Notes: a model not told the origin generated them from the sequence alone. Positions 1-10,170 are shown, numbered from the stretch's first letter. The stretch is 64,000 nt of DNA from Methanosarcina barkeri 3 (GCF_000970305.1 NZ_CP009517.1:2418001-2482000), one strand, 5' to 3'. Program-made: numbers and translations.

Positions 1-245
1 TAGTTGACTCATTTTATAGGATATGAATAGTTATAAAATTAAATAAAATTTAAAAAATAAATAAAATTTGCAAAGACTACAGGATAAAGCAGAAAAATTT
101 TTTATAATATTGACTTTTCTCCTTTGATTATCTCGGTGGTATATAAGGAATTTGTCCCCAACATATAAAAATATTTATGTTTTAAAGGCAAATTTGGTAA
201 CTCACAAGCTCATTAAATTCATAAAAAAGATTTACACATAAAGAT

Positions 246-450
246 GCAGTGTCTCGAATTTATTTTGAATTCAAGTCAATTTTTTGAACACTGTATGTAA
301 ACAGACTTACTATATGAATTATTGAATCAAAACATATTAAAATTTGAAATTTTAGTAAGTTTATGGCTTGAGAATCCAGTATTAAAAGAACCGAATTATG
401 CTCAGTATAGGTAAATTTGACTTTGAATTTACAGAAATTCAGGACACTGC
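246..450. mobile_element. MITE-like element, copy 1
   Basis: The ends are imperfect terminal inverted repeats of about 37 bases. The left end starts GCAGTGTCTCGAATTT and the reverse complement of the right end starts GCAGTGTCCTGAATTTC; both continue into a TCAA(A)GTCAA block. No credible protein is encoded between them. Related ends occur at 20.37, 37.39 and 51.69 kb, so this is read as a non-autonomous transposon derivative. No parental transposase was recognised in the window. Confidence 0.6.
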
Positions 451-491
451 CATAATGAAAATTACTAAACGTCAAAATTAAATTAATCTAA

Positions 492-536
492 GGGAAAAAA
501 CCCGATGAAGAACCTGCTTTTAAAAAGAGCAAGTTT
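492..536 (-). terminator. Possible terminator downstream of lysS
   Basis: Read on the minus strand beyond the lysS stop, an imperfect hairpin (arms AACTTGCTCTTTT and AAAAGCAGGTT) is followed closely by a T6 run. The position fits 3'-end formation for lysS. Archaeal termination usually depends on T-runs rather than hairpins, so the T-tract is the stronger part of the evidence. Confidence 0.4.
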
Positions 537-661
537 TTTCCTTTAATTTTTCAGTTTTACGTCCTTGTTTTGGGTTTTTTTCCTTAAACTTCTATCCTTG
601 GCTTTTTCTCTTAATTTAGTTGTTTAATTTTAGATTAAAACACATATTTTCAAGCCTGAAC

Positions 662-2209
662 TCAGTCTTCTCTTTTCATCTGCGGGAAAAGAATTACTTC
701 CTTGATGGATTCCAGACCCGAAAAGATCATGGTAAGCCTGTCGATTCCAAGCCCCATGCCTCCTGTTGGGGGCATTCCGTATCCTAGGGCATTTACGAAG
801 TCATAATCAATGGTTTGGGCTTCAAGATCTCCTAACTTTCTTTTCTTATCCTGTTCTTCGAACCTCTTTTCCTGCTCAAGCGGATCGTTCAGTTCGGAGT
901 AGCCGTTTGCCAGTTCCCAGCCGTTTAAGAAGAGTTCGAATCTCTCGACAAAACCTTCTTTGGACCTGTGGTTTTTCGCAAGTGGGGAGTTTTCCACAGG
1001 GAAATCGTAAATAAAAGTCGGGTTTATCAGTTTGTCCTCTACCAGGCCCTCGAAGAGCAGGGCAAGGAACTCTCCGTAAGTATTTGTCTTTTCGTAGTCC
1101 TCGATCCTGTTTTCAATTGCGATTTGCTTCAATTCTTCAAGTGAGTGTGCAAAAACATCAAGCCCGGCATACTCTTTTAAGGCATCTTCCATGGAAATTC
1201 TTTTCCAGGGAGTACGGAGACTGAGTGTGTTTTCACCCATTTTTACTTCGTAGCTGCCAGTAAGCTTGAACACAAGTTCCGAGATGAGGCCTTCGGTTAA
1301 GTCCATCATGTCATTGTAATCCCTGTAAGCCTCATAGACCTCGATCATGGTGAATTCAGGGTTGTGGGTTGTGTCAATATCTTCATTCCTGAAATTCTTG
1401 GAGATCTCAAAGACTTTCTCGTAACCTCCTACAACAAGCCTCTTAAGGTAGAGTTCGGGAGCAATTCTAAGGAAGAGTTTCTGCCCGAGACAGTTATGGA
1501 AAGTTGTGAAAGGCCTTGCATTTGCGCCTCCGTACACATTCTGAAGTATTGGTGTTTCAAATTCCAGAAATTCCCTATCAGAAAGGTATCGCCTGATCTC
1601 GGAGATTAGTTTGCTCCTCATGACGAAAATCTCTCGCTTATCAGCATTGACTATAAGGTCAAGATATCTTTTCCTGTACCTGGTTTCAATGTCTTTTAAG
1701 CCGTGGAATTTTTCCGGAAGGGCGCAGAGGGATTTTGAGAGCAGGAAGAATTCGGACACGCTGATGGAGTTTTCACCCCTTTTTGTCCTGAAAAGTTCAC
1801 CCTGAACACCTACGATATCTCCCGAATCGACCAGGGTTTTAAAAGTCTCAAAATTTTCATCAGGAAGATTTCCTTTTCTTAAAGTAACCTGAATTCTGCC
1901 ACCCTGGTCTCCAAGATCGGCAAATATCATTTTCCCAAGCCTGCGAATGTTGTAGAGCCTTCCTGCGGTTCTGACCGTTAGACCTTCATTCTTTTCAAAG
2001 TCATCAAACATTTTCTGGATATCACAGATATCCCCATTCTTTTCAAACTTATAGGGGTATGGATTAAGTCCCTGGTTTCTGATGCCGTTTAGTTTTGCAA
2101 TTTTAGAGTCATCAAAGACTCTACTATCTGAAATATTGTTATTGTCAGATTCATTGTCAGACAATACAAGATCATCTGACATTTTTTCATTGTTGATTTC
2201 CATGCTCAT
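662..2209 (-). CDS. lysS: Lysyl-tRNA synthetase, class II
   Basis: This enzyme attaches lysine to tRNA-Lys using ATP. The 515 residues follow the class II plan: a short charged N-terminal extension (about 1-55), an OB-fold anticodon-binding domain (about 75-180, with TVRTAGRLYNIRRLGKMIF) and a class II catalytic core. Motif 2 is seen as FRNEDIDTTHNPEFTMIE and motif 3 as GMGLGIDRLTMIF near the C-terminus. The length is normal for bacterial-type LysRS, slightly long at the N-terminus. Most archaea use class I LysRS; Methanosarcina is known to carry both classes. The gene stands alone, with 600 bases of repeat-rich DNA upstream. The product is confident; its division of labour with a class I enzyme cannot be judged from this window. 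Confidence 0.95.
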   Translation of the reverse strand: MSMEINNEKMSDDLVLSDNESDNNNISDSRVFDDSKIAKLNGIRNQGLNPYPYKFEKNGDICDIQKMFDDFEKNEGLTVRTAGRLYNIRRLGKMIFADLGDQGGRIQVTLRKGNLPDENFETFKTLVDSGDIVGVQGELFRTKRGENSISVSEFFLLSKSLCALPEKFHGLKDIETRYRKRYLDLIVNADKREIFVMRSKLISEIRRYLSDREFLEFETPILQNVYGGANARPFTTFHNCLGQKLFLRIAPELYLKRLVVGGYEKVFEISKNFRNEDIDTTHNPEFTMIEVYEAYRDYNDMMDLTEGLISELVFKLTGSYEVKMGENTLSLRTPWKRISMEDALKEYAGLDVFAHSLEELKQIAIENRIEDYEKTNTYGEFLALLFEGLVEDKLINPTFIYDFPVENSPLAKNHRSKEGFVERFELFLNGWELANGYSELNDPLEQEKRFEEQDKKRKLGDLEAQTIDYDFVNALGYGMPPTGGMGLGIDRLTMIFSGLESIKEVILFPQMKRED

Positions 2210-2414
2210 TGAATCAGTACATCCTCTTCAGGTGAATACAAATAATTTGATTGTTAAATCGATTAGCAGTTACTTAAGTAAATCGATAAGTAATCACGTA
2301 AGTTAGTCAGTAAGTTAACCATAATCAATAATCAGTGAATCAGTCATCAATGAATCAACCCGTGCGCCCACAGCAGAGAAGAATCTTGAGGGTTTCACGG
2401 ATAGGTGTTAACTC

Positions 2415-2546
2415 TTGGATATGTGAATTCTTAGATATGTGAATTCTTAGATATGTGAATTCTTAGATATGTGAACCCTTGGATATGTGAATTCTTGGAT
2501 ATGTGAATTTTTAGATATGTGAATTCTTAGATATGTGAATTCTTAT
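2415..2546. repeat. 16-bp tandem repeat, about 8 copies
   Basis: Eight near-identical units of GATATGTGAATTCTTA lie head to tail. They occupy the 600-base gap between the lysS start and the 3' end of the kinase gene. The flanks at 2220-2350 also hold degenerate AATCGATAAGTAA and AATCAGTGAATC echoes. No gene is seen in 2210-2815. Confidence 0.85.
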
Positions 2547-2815
2547 TAACTTCTATAACTGAAAGCTGCAAGTTCGAGTATCAGGAGTAATGACTGTCTA
2601 TTAGCCTGAGTCCTGACATTTAATTTTTCCATACATCCATGCATATTATATAAACATTGAGAAAACAAACCTATGGACTAATGAAATTGTTAGTAAAGTT
2701 GGCACTACTTCCTGAAGAAAAGTTGCGTTCACAGTACTGGTAGCAAGATTTACATAATGTATTAAGAAAGTATCCTGTATATTGGAAAGCATCCAATGTC
2801 TATTAATTTATGGAC

Positions 2816-5800
2816 TTATTGTCCTTCCGCTACGTAAAAAAGAATATTAAACTCGGCCCCTTGATTTCGTTTAAGCTCAATTTTCCCGTCCAGCTGATCA
2901 ACAAGAATACTTACTAACTGCAGTCCCAGTGATTCAAGACTTTCTAATTTTAAATTTTCAGGAATTCCTTTTCCATTATCTGAAATTATCAGGCTGAAAA
3001 GAGATTTATTTGTTTCTTCATTAATTTCTTTCCTGCAAAGTTTAATTCGGATCTCCCCTTCTCGGTCTTCAGTAAATGCATGTTTGAGGGAATTGGAGAC
3101 CAGTTCATTAACAATTATTCCCAACGGGACTGCAGTGTCCATATTAAAGAACGCATTTTCTTCCAGATCCGTGAAAAGGTTGAGATTTTTACTGCTAAGA
3201 CTGTAAGTCTGGAAAAGATTTCCAGTTAATTTTTTAAGGTATTCAGAAAAATTCAGAGTATCGGTTCCATCTCCTTTATATAATTCTTCATGGATGAAAG
3301 CCATCGAAACCACTCGATTCTGGCTTTCCCTGAAAGCTTCAACAATTTTCGTATCATTAAACTTATCAGCCTGAAGATCCAGGAGAGAAGAGATCACCTG
3401 CAGGTTATTTTTGATTCTGTGATGGATTTCTTTCTTACGGGCAATTTCGAGATTTGCCAGAGCTTCTTCTGCCTTCCTCCTCTCGGTAATGTCAAGAATA
3501 AAGGCTATGCCTTCATAACTCACCTTATCGAAGGTAGCTATTCCAACAGTGACAGGTACGCGCGAGCCATCTTTGCGAATGTACTCCTTCTCGTAAGGCT
3601 TATTTACGCCTGTTGATTTGAGTTCCACCATAGCATGCTCATCCAGTTGCCTATATTCCGTCGGAGTGATCATATTCCATTTAACCCATCCAGCCTGCAG
3701 GTACGCGCGAGTGTAACCGATAATGCTCAGGAACTTATCGTTAGCGTCTGTTATCGAGCCGTCCAGATTGTAGAAACACACACCGATCATATCTGATTCG
3801 TAAAAACGGCGTAAACGCGCCTCACTCTCACGTAGAGCTTCTTCCCCTTTGATACGCTCAGTTACATCTCTTGCAATAGCTGAAAGGGCCACTAGTTTTC
3901 CAGTGACATCAAACACCGGAGAGAGGGCGGCTGAAATGTTTAAAAGAGTACCGTCCTTTCTTAAACGTAAAGTTTCGTAGTGCTGGATCGTTTTTCCCTG
4001 TTTAATCCTTTCAGAAAATTGATTGATTTCTCCTTTAGTATTTTCTGGTTCGAGTACTGATACGTCTCTTCCCAGAATTTCTTCGGCGGAATAACCATAA
4101 ACCTGTTCTGCCGCCTTATTCCAGCTGGTAATGATACCGTCAAGAGATAGAGTTACAATAGCATCATTCGATGATTCGATAGCATTCGCCAGTATCTGAA
4201 GTTTCTCTTCTACTTTTTTACGCTCAGTAATATCCTGAACTACTCCCTTTATTCGAATAGGATTATTCTTCTCATTAAAAATAACTTCGGGTTGTGAATG
4301 AACTGTACGTTCTTCTCCGTTAGCCAGGGTAATCCTATAATCAATGCCAAAAGGCATTTTTTCTTTTAAATATCTTCTGATTGCGTTACCGACATAATCT
4401 CGATCTTCGGGATGTATATAATTTAAAATTTCATCATAAGTTACGCCTGATTCATGAGGATTATGTCCGAAAATCTGATACATTTCGTCAGACCAGTATG
4501 TTTCACCACTTATAATATCCCAGTCCCAGCTTCCAATATGAGCCATCTTTTGAGCTTCAGCAAGACGCTTTTCACTTTCTTTTAAAGAATTGTAAGCTTC
4601 TTCAAGCTCAGAAGTACGCGCTTTAACTTTTTCTTCCAGACTCTCGTGTGCTTTTTCCAGAGCTTTTTCTACGTTTTTACGCTCTGTGATGTCGCGGACA
4701 ATACCTCCGCTGAAGAGGGGCTTTCCTTTCCAATCTTTATTCACTGTGAACCTATCAGCTAACCAGCGATATTTGCCATCCTTGTGTTTGAACCGATACT
4801 CCAGAGTTCCGGAACCAGTATCGCATGCATGGGCCAGTCCCGAAGTAACTGTGAGGCGGTCGTCGGGATGAATACGACCAAGAGTCTCACTGGCATTCAT
4901 AGAACTCATTTCCTGGGCAGAGAAGCCAGTAATCTTCTCTACCACCGGACTCATGTAATCATATCTGTCGGTCTGAAGGTTTCGCCTGTAAGCCACGTCA
5001 AGTGAATTCTCAAGAACCGACCGGAATCGCTCCTCGCTCTCCCGCAATGCGTTCAGAAGGGCTTCACGTTCATTCAGCGAATGAGCCAGTTTAAAATTGC
5101 TGTAGCCTAACTGAGAGAGAATATTGGCAAAAGTTACAAAGAAAGCCATACCCGTATGCACAGTTTCCCTGCTTAACCGCGGAACTTTTTCAAGTGCAGC
5201 TATATATTCCTCCTCATTAAAGCCATATTTTCTGGCCTGAGATTGGAAAAGTTCATAGTCCAGGGATTCGTCTTCAAAAAAGAACTGACCTGAGAAGATA
5301 TTAGCAACGTGCTGACTGCCAACTACGATGGGAGTTGCTATGTCCCACATATTGTTTTTGCATTTATAGAGCTTGAACTCTCCTGGAGAAATACCTGCAG
5401 ATAGCTCTATGTCACTCTCTATGCAGTGCTTACAGGCTTCAGGGTGAACTCTGTGGAATTGTGTGCAAATATCCTGCCATCCTATGCCCACCAGAACATT
5501 GCCTTTCAGATCATCCAGGCTCATAGGAATGTGTGCAATTTTGTAGAAGTTATCCATCATAGACTGGATCGCCTGGGAGTCAACGATATCAGTGATTTCT
5601 AGTTTACCCGCCCCACAAGCAGGTGAAATAATGTCTTCCAACTTCTGCCTGACGTGTAGCTCACTCTGGCGCAACGCTTCTTTAACTCGTTTACGTTTAT
5701 TGAAATTTTTATGTATGGAGTTTTCGATCCTTTCCCATTTTCCTTCCCTTTTGACTAAAGAAAAATTATGGTTAAACGTTAAGTCAATAATATCTGCTGC

Positions 5801-6319
5801 GCTGCACATACTAAGAAAATATGAACACAGAGAGATTATCTGTCGCTCGCCGATATTAATATCCATCTTTTTTTTATAACCACTAAAATCAACCCAATAC
5901 CCTTCTTTCAACCAGAAAATGTTTCCTGCCATTCTGAGCCCTTCATAGCCACTTGCTAGAGCCTCATCTAATTTTTCAACCCATCCATTTAAAACTCTCT
6001 CGGAATCGAAACCCTCTTCCCCCACATACCAGGAAGTGTAAGGGATAATTTCGATTTGCTTTTTCTCCAGATAGACATCAATATCAGAAACGGCCCTTCT
6101 CAAGGCTTCTTTTGCCTCTTTTACTTCCAGAGGTTGTGATATAACCCAGAAACAAAATTCATTATTTTCCAGCCCTGCTTTAAAATAAGGGACAATTATA
6201 TCCATTAAATCTTCTTTTGTCTGGTAGAACTGGCAGAAGTGCGTTCCCCAAGGCACATCTCCAACGATATTGATACCAGAATTTCTCATTATTTCTTTCA
6301 TTCCACACTTCCTGGCCAC
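2816..6319 (-). CDS. MEDS-PocR-PAS multi-domain sensor histidine kinase
   Basis: This is a soluble sensory kinase of 1167 residues. An N-terminal MEDS domain (about 12-180, with GDVPWGTHFCQFYQTKEDL) is followed by a PocR ligand-binding domain (about 228-415, containing CKHCIESD). Four PAS/PAC modules follow (about 425-960), each ending in an IxxDITER-like motif, with a coiled linker after the first. A HisKA_2 phospho-acceptor (EIHHRIKNNLQVISS, about 975) and an HATPase domain with N box (NELVSNSLKHAF) and G box (DNGKGIPE) close the protein. No membrane segments are seen. MEDS and PocR are associated with sensing C1 or hydrocarbon derivatives in methanogens and methylotrophs; the ligand here is unknown. 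No response regulator is adjacent, so the output partner is off the window. Confidence 0.9.
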   Translation of the reverse strand: MARKCGMKEIMRNSGINIVGDVPWGTHFCQFYQTKEDLMDIIVPYFKAGLENNEFCFWVISQPLEVKEAKEALRRAVSDIDVYLEKKQIEIIPYTSWYVGEEGFDSERVLNGWVEKLDEALASGYEGLRMAGNIFWLKEGYWVDFSGYKKKMDINIGERQIISLCSYFLSMCSAADIIDLTFNHNFSLVKREGKWERIENSIHKNFNKRKRVKEALRQSELHVRQKLEDIISPACGAGKLEITDIVDSQAIQSMMDNFYKIAHIPMSLDDLKGNVLVGIGWQDICTQFHRVHPEACKHCIESDIELSAGISPGEFKLYKCKNNMWDIATPIVVGSQHVANIFSGQFFFEDESLDYELFQSQARKYGFNEEEYIAALEKVPRLSRETVHTGMAFFVTFANILSQLGYSNFKLAHSLNEREALLNALRESEERFRSVLENSLDVAYRRNLQTDRYDYMSPVVEKITGFSAQEMSSMNASETLGRIHPDDRLTVTSGLAHACDTGSGTLEYRFKHKDGKYRWLADRFTVNKDWKGKPLFSGGIVRDITERKNVEKALEKAHESLEEKVKARTSELEEAYNSLKESEKRLAEAQKMAHIGSWDWDIISGETYWSDEMYQIFGHNPHESGVTYDEILNYIHPEDRDYVGNAIRRYLKEKMPFGIDYRITLANGEERTVHSQPEVIFNEKNNPIRIKGVVQDITERKKVEEKLQILANAIESSNDAIVTLSLDGIITSWNKAAEQVYGYSAEEILGRDVSVLEPENTKGEINQFSERIKQGKTIQHYETLRLRKDGTLLNISAALSPVFDVTGKLVALSAIARDVTERIKGEEALRESEARLRRFYESDMIGVCFYNLDGSITDANDKFLSIIGYTRAYLQAGWVKWNMITPTEYRQLDEHAMVELKSTGVNKPYEKEYIRKDGSRVPVTVGIATFDKVSYEGIAFILDITERRKAEEALANLEIARKKEIHHRIKNNLQVISSLLDLQADKFNDTKIVEAFRESQNRVVSMAFIHEELYKGDGTDTLNFSEYLKKLTGNLFQTYSLSSKNLNLFTDLEENAFFNMDTAVPLGIIVNELVSNSLKHAFTEDREGEIRIKLCRKEINEETNKSLFSLIISDNGKGIPENLKLESLESLGLQLVSILVDQLDGKIELKRNQGAEFNILFYVAEGQ

Positions 6320-6826
6320 AAAAGATCATTTTAAATCCTGTAGTAATCGTCTATGAGTAATTATCATAGAGAATTGGGGATTTTCTAAATTATCATTATA
6401 TTGAAACAGAGTAGATTAATTATTTTTGGAAAAAATAGAAGAACAATCCTGAACAATTTTAGTGATATCAATAGAAATTTAATATTATATTTCTGAAACT
6501 CTTTGATTCTACAAGTTTTCATTTGTTATTGAAATCATTCTAATATTTAGATTAGTTATATGCACTAAATTTTAAAAAGATTTGGATACTAACGGAATGA
6601 TAATGCGGAATGGACTCCAAAAGAAAAACAGGCTAAAAATTGGAAAGCATTTCACTGGTGATTGGAAACTTAAAGTCAGAGTTAGACACGGCTATATTTA
6701 TACAAGAATATGGTTAGTTATAAAATTCAAGCTAAAAATTATATTTAATAACAAGACCCCATTCTAGAACTGGAGCCTGATTCTCTGTTTAATTAAAGCT
6801 AAATCCCTGTCCACGTGTCAGTCATC
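6320..6826. other. AT-rich gene-free stretch with a possible coding remnant
   Basis: This is the upstream region of the sensor kinase. It contains no supported gene. At 6596-6661 on the plus strand a short open frame reads NDNAEWTPKEKQAKNWKAFHW and then a stop. That has the look of a protein C-terminus, but nothing in frame precedes it, so it may be a remnant. The family was not recognised. Confidence 0.3.
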
Positions 6827-7732
6827 TTATGTAGAGCCTTTTGAACTCTTGCGTCTTCTATCCATATTCTTGTTTCTAACCCTTGTATACTGCAGCTTTC
6901 GAATATTCCTGAGCAGTCCGAGCCTTGTTCCGTCAAGCAAATACACTTCGGAAGCCTCAAGTTTAATTCCACCTGAGGAAAAAGCCGGGCCCAGCAATTC
7001 TTCCTGAGTGGATTCGTTAAAAGGTATTCCTCCACATAGCTCATTAAAAGCCGGCATTACGAAGAGTTCAGGATCTGCCCACTGTGCAGGATTATCAAAA
7101 TTAAGGTTTCCGAAATGACCTTTCAGGACCTCCAGATTGAATTTTGTCCTGATCCAGGCAGGCTCAACTATGGAGTACCCGAAAGCATCTGTAAAACGAA
7201 CAGTGGGATGATTGTGGGCGGTGACTACATAAGATGCAGCCAGTATTTCAGGTGCAGGCCAGGTATGCCCGTGAAAATATCCTACCCCGTCAATAAGTGC
7301 ACCACGTGAGGAATGAACCGTGATGTCCTTTTGCCTGTTAAAAAGAAGTTCGAGTCCTCCATCATGGTTTCCGGGGATAATATCAACATGTGTATGTTCT
7401 GCAAGTGTTTCGAGGAAGCAAGGAATTTCATCCTTCTCCTGCCAGGAGACCTGAGGAACATTATGCTTTACATCTCCAAGAAGTATTACCCTATCAGGGG
7501 AATTTTCCTGGATATAGCCCAGAAGCCTGTCCAGACGCCTTTTCGTCTGGCTAGGCAAGTTGATCCCGCTTCTGTACAGATCCCACTCTATTCCGAGATG
7601 GATATCGGCAACTACCAGTGAGGTTTCGGAATTGGTCACAATAAGAGCAGGTTCTTCAATAATAGGTGTGATTTCGGGTGGCATAGTTGATAAAAGGTTG
7701 TTTTTCAGGATTTGAAAGTATATATCAGACAA
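6827..7732 (-). CDS. Metallophosphoesterase (calcineurin-like)
   Basis: The 301-residue protein shows the full set of dimetal phosphoesterase motifs in order: D-x-H in VVADIHLGIEW, GD in ILLGDVKHN, GNHD in IIPGNHDGGL, a later H in YFHGHTW and H-x-H-like VTAHNHPT. These coordinate two metals and hydrolyse phosphoester bonds. The arrangement resembles the archaeal COG1407 group of ICC-like phosphoesterases. The C-terminal 40 residues are basic (NKNMDRRRKSSKGS) and could contact nucleic acid. It is monocistronic; the substrate is not evident. The ATG at 7732 is used, though a later start near the MPPEITPI segment is possible. Confidence 0.85.
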   Translation of the reverse strand: MSDIYFQILKNNLLSTMPPEITPIIEEPALIVTNSETSLVVADIHLGIEWDLYRSGINLPSQTKRRLDRLLGYIQENSPDRVILLGDVKHNVPQVSWQEKDEIPCFLETLAEHTHVDIIPGNHDGGLELLFNRQKDITVHSSRGALIDGVGYFHGHTWPAPEILAASYVVTAHNHPTVRFTDAFGYSIVEPAWIRTKFNLEVLKGHFGNLNFDNPAQWADPELFVMPAFNELCGGIPFNESTQEELLGPAFSSGGIKLEASEVYLLDGTRLGLLRNIRKLQYTRVRNKNMDRRRKSSKGST

Positions 7733-8027
7733 CAGCCTGAAATGGACTTAATTTTAACGCTTATAGATATATACTTTATGATATTTAAATAAAATTGAAA
7801 GTATAAAAACAAAATCATGGAATAAGCTGACCTGGTTGAGTGAACTTAAGCATAAAAGCACCTTGAAGATTCCAAATTTTCGTACTAGAAAATTCCAGAT
7901 TATAAAAATAGTCTAAGAACCACTCAATAGTCAGTCAGCTTAAAAGACAGGAATGTTATAAAAAAGTTAAAGTATACTAAACTTAATCAACATGTATTTT
8001 TTAAATCAAGAGGACGGATGAGATAAA

Positions 8028-8507
8028 TTGACCGAAGAAATAATAATGAAAATAGCTGAACCTCAAGATGCTGATTCGTTGAGAGAATTAATAAACGAGA
8101 CCATTGACACCTGTTATTCCCATGTTTACCCTCAGGAAGCAATTGATTACTTTAAAGATTATCACAATCGACTGAACATCGTAAAAGATATACTGGAAGG
8201 GTATTGCCTTATCCTGACCTCAGGAGAGGAATTCATAGGGACGGGCACTCTTCTTGGTTCAAACGCCAGAAGAGTCTTCGTAAAACCGAAATATCAGAAA
8301 ATTGGACTGGGAAAGAGAATCATGCACAGACTTGAAGAAAAGGCCATGGAAAAAGGAGTAAGGATAATGGACCTGGACGCCTCACTTGTAGCATATTCTT
8401 TTTACAGGGCTCTTGGCTATGAAACCCAGACAGAAGAAGTAACTCCCGTGAAAAACGGGCAAAATTTAAGATACTATAAAATGGTCAAAAAGCTTGGTGA
8501 TAAGTAA
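8028..8507 (+). CDS. GNAT-family N-acetyltransferase
   Basis: The protein of about 159 residues transfers an acetyl group from acetyl-CoA to an amine. The GNAT core is visible: strand beta-4 with GTGTLLGSNARRVFVKPKYQ, the acetyl-CoA pyrophosphate loop QKIGLGKRIMHRLEE (R/Q-x2-G-x-G/A type), and the C-terminal YRALGYET segment. The listed start is TTG at 8028, with AAGAGG 14 bases upstream. The ATG at 8046 (MKIAEPQ) is an equally good start and matches the usual GNAT N-terminus. The substrate is unknown. The gene is single, between two minus-strand genes. Confidence 0.85.
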   Translation: MTEEIIMKIAEPQDADSLRELINETIDTCYSHVYPQEAIDYFKDYHNRLNIVKDILEGYCLILTSGEEFIGTGTLLGSNARRVFVKPKYQKIGLGKRIMHRLEEKAMEKGVRIMDLDASLVAYSFYRALGYETQTEEVTPVKNGQNLRYYKMVKKLGDK

Positions 8508-8671
8508 AAACTGAAAGTTGAAAGCTCTTTAGCAATCAGGTCAATTTTTCAAAACTTTGAAAAACGGCTTACAGAAGCAAGAGTAAGCTCCGGGAAGAAA
8601 AAAACCCGGAAAAAGAATCCTCAGTCAAAATTGCAGTAAAAATTTACATCCAGGTTTTACATTTTATACTA

Positions 8672-8768
8672 TTTATATTCATACTGATTTATATTCATAC
8701 TGATTTACATTCATACTGATTTACATTTCATACTGATTTATATTTCATACCGATTTACTTTTCATACC
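8672..8768. repeat. 17-bp tandem repeat overlapping a stop codon
   Basis: About six units of TTTATATTCATACTGA, with slight length variation, run up to and across the stop codon of the Lon-like protease gene. The last unit encodes the final Tyr-Glu-Lys-stop on the minus strand. Confidence 0.75.
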
Positions 8769-9678
8769 TAAGTACATCGTCAATCGTATCCACGTACTCG
8801 ATTTTGATTCCTACCTCTTTTTCTATATATTCTTTAGCATCTACGATTTCCGGCTCCTGTTCAACAATAGTAAAACCACCAAGATTTCGTTCTATATATC
8901 TATATTTAATAAGCTGGCTGTTTTCCCTCGGAATGAGGAAAAGAGTTTTGCCTCCGGCTTTTGCTGCCTGTGCTTTTTCCAGAACTCCACCTATCTGACC
9001 GATATTGCCTTTATCGTCAATTGTGCCTGTAAGGGTTATACTCTTGTTCAGTTTAGTATTGTTGTCAATAGCTGAAATTGTAAGTAGGGTCATGAGAGCC
9101 CCTGCGCTAGGACCATCGACCTCTGGAATTTCACCCGGAGCAGTAATGCTGAAGATAATATCACTGCCTGACATTTGTCTTCCGGTTTTGTTTTCAGCGA
9201 TGAAAACTGCAGTGTTTGCAGCATCCTGGAAAACCGTACCCATTAGAGGGGTTGTCTGGACAAGTACACGGCCTTTTCCGGGTTGGATCTCAACTGAAAT
9301 ATTAAGCAGAGCTCCTTCCTCAGAAACATTTTGTCGTATAAAGGGACCTGACCTCTCCAGTTCAACTTTCTGGAAAACTGCAGGTCCCTGAAGGGTAGCA
9401 AAGCCTTCAACTCCTGCAGGACACATTTGAGAGCCGTTTTCAAGCTCAAAGACTCTTGCCCGATAGGACTCCAACTGAGAAGCATAAGACTGAAGCGACT
9501 CATTATTCTGATTTATCTGTGTCTTAAGGTTTTCATTTTCCGTTTCAAGGGAGTTTATGCGAGTCTGCATTTCCTGTACCTGTCCTTCCTCAAAAGAAGG
9601 CTGTTCGCCAAACAAAACAAAGTAAGCGTTTCCGACAAGTGAAATAGCCAGTAAAAAAACAAGAAATTTGGATCTCAT
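8755..9678 (-). CDS. Membrane-anchored Lon-type (S16) serine protease without ATPase
   Basis: An N-terminal membrane segment (FLVFLLAISLVGNAYFVLF) is followed by a coiled coil (about 35-80, ETENENLKTQINQ) and then a C-terminal S16 protease domain. The catalytic Ser lies in EVDGPSAGALM and the dyad Lys in GGVLEKAQAAKAGGK. There is no AAA+ domain, unlike LonA and LonB, so this is a stand-alone protease domain held on the outer face of the membrane. Such Lon-like proteins occur across Euryarchaeota. The ATG at 9678 puts MRSKF directly before the hydrophobic segment; an in-frame GTG at 9690 is the alternative. The gene is monocistronic. Confidence 0.85.
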   Translation of the reverse strand: MRSKFLVFLLAISLVGNAYFVLFGEQPSFEEGQVQEMQTRINSLETENENLKTQINQNNESLQSYASQLESYRARVFELENGSQMCPAGVEGFATLQGPAVFQKVELERSGPFIRQNVSEEGALLNISVEIQPGKGRVLVQTTPLMGTVFQDAANTAVFIAENKTGRQMSGSDIIFSITAPGEIPEVDGPSAGALMTLLTISAIDNNTKLNKSITLTGTIDDKGNIGQIGGVLEKAQAAKAGGKTLFLIPRENSQLIKYRYIERNLGGFTIVEQEPEIVDAKEYIEKEVGIKIEYVDTIDDVLRYEK

Positions 9679-9825
9679 ATCACTTACCACTTTTAGTTTG
9701 TTTTAGATCATACTTATTTCTTCCTTCTGGAAACCATGTAGGAGAACTGCAAGAGTAATTTATAGATAGAATCACAGAACTTTAACTGAAAGACCCAATA
9801 GATGAATATATTATTTACAATAAAT

Positions 9826-10044
9826 GAATATGTTGATTACAGAGAAATCTAATCCTACTAAAATAAAGGAATATGTTGATTACAGAGAAATCTAATCCTA
9901 CTAAAATAAAGGAATATGTTGATTACAGAGAAATCTAATCCTATTAACAATAAATGAATATGTTGATTACAGAGAAATCTAATCCTATTAACAATAAATG
10001 AATATGTTGATTACAGAGAAATCTAATCCTATTAACAATAAATG
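9826..10044. repeat. 43-44 bp tandem repeat, 5 copies
   Basis: Five contiguous units begin GAATATGTTGATTACAGAG and continue AAATCTAATCCTA. The last ten bases come in two forms, CTAAAATAAAG (copies 1-2) and TTAACAATAAAT (copies 3-5). There are no unique spacers, so this is not a CRISPR array. It fills the 480-base gap upstream of the protease gene, which holds no other feature. Confidence 0.9.
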
Positions 10045-10170
10045 AAATCCTGATACTAATAAATAAATATCCTCGTTACCAAGAATAAGTACATGAGTTC
10101 AGGAAGCCCTTTCTCCGAATCCATACGCTTAGATTAAAATTTATATAATTTTATAGGCTGAGCTTAAATC

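Noticed and set aside
260-475. 71-residue minus-strand open frame
   Set aside because: It falls inside the inverted-repeat element and encodes no recognisable protein.
9826-10044. CRISPR array
   Set aside because: The units are contiguous, with no unique spacers, and no cas genes are present.
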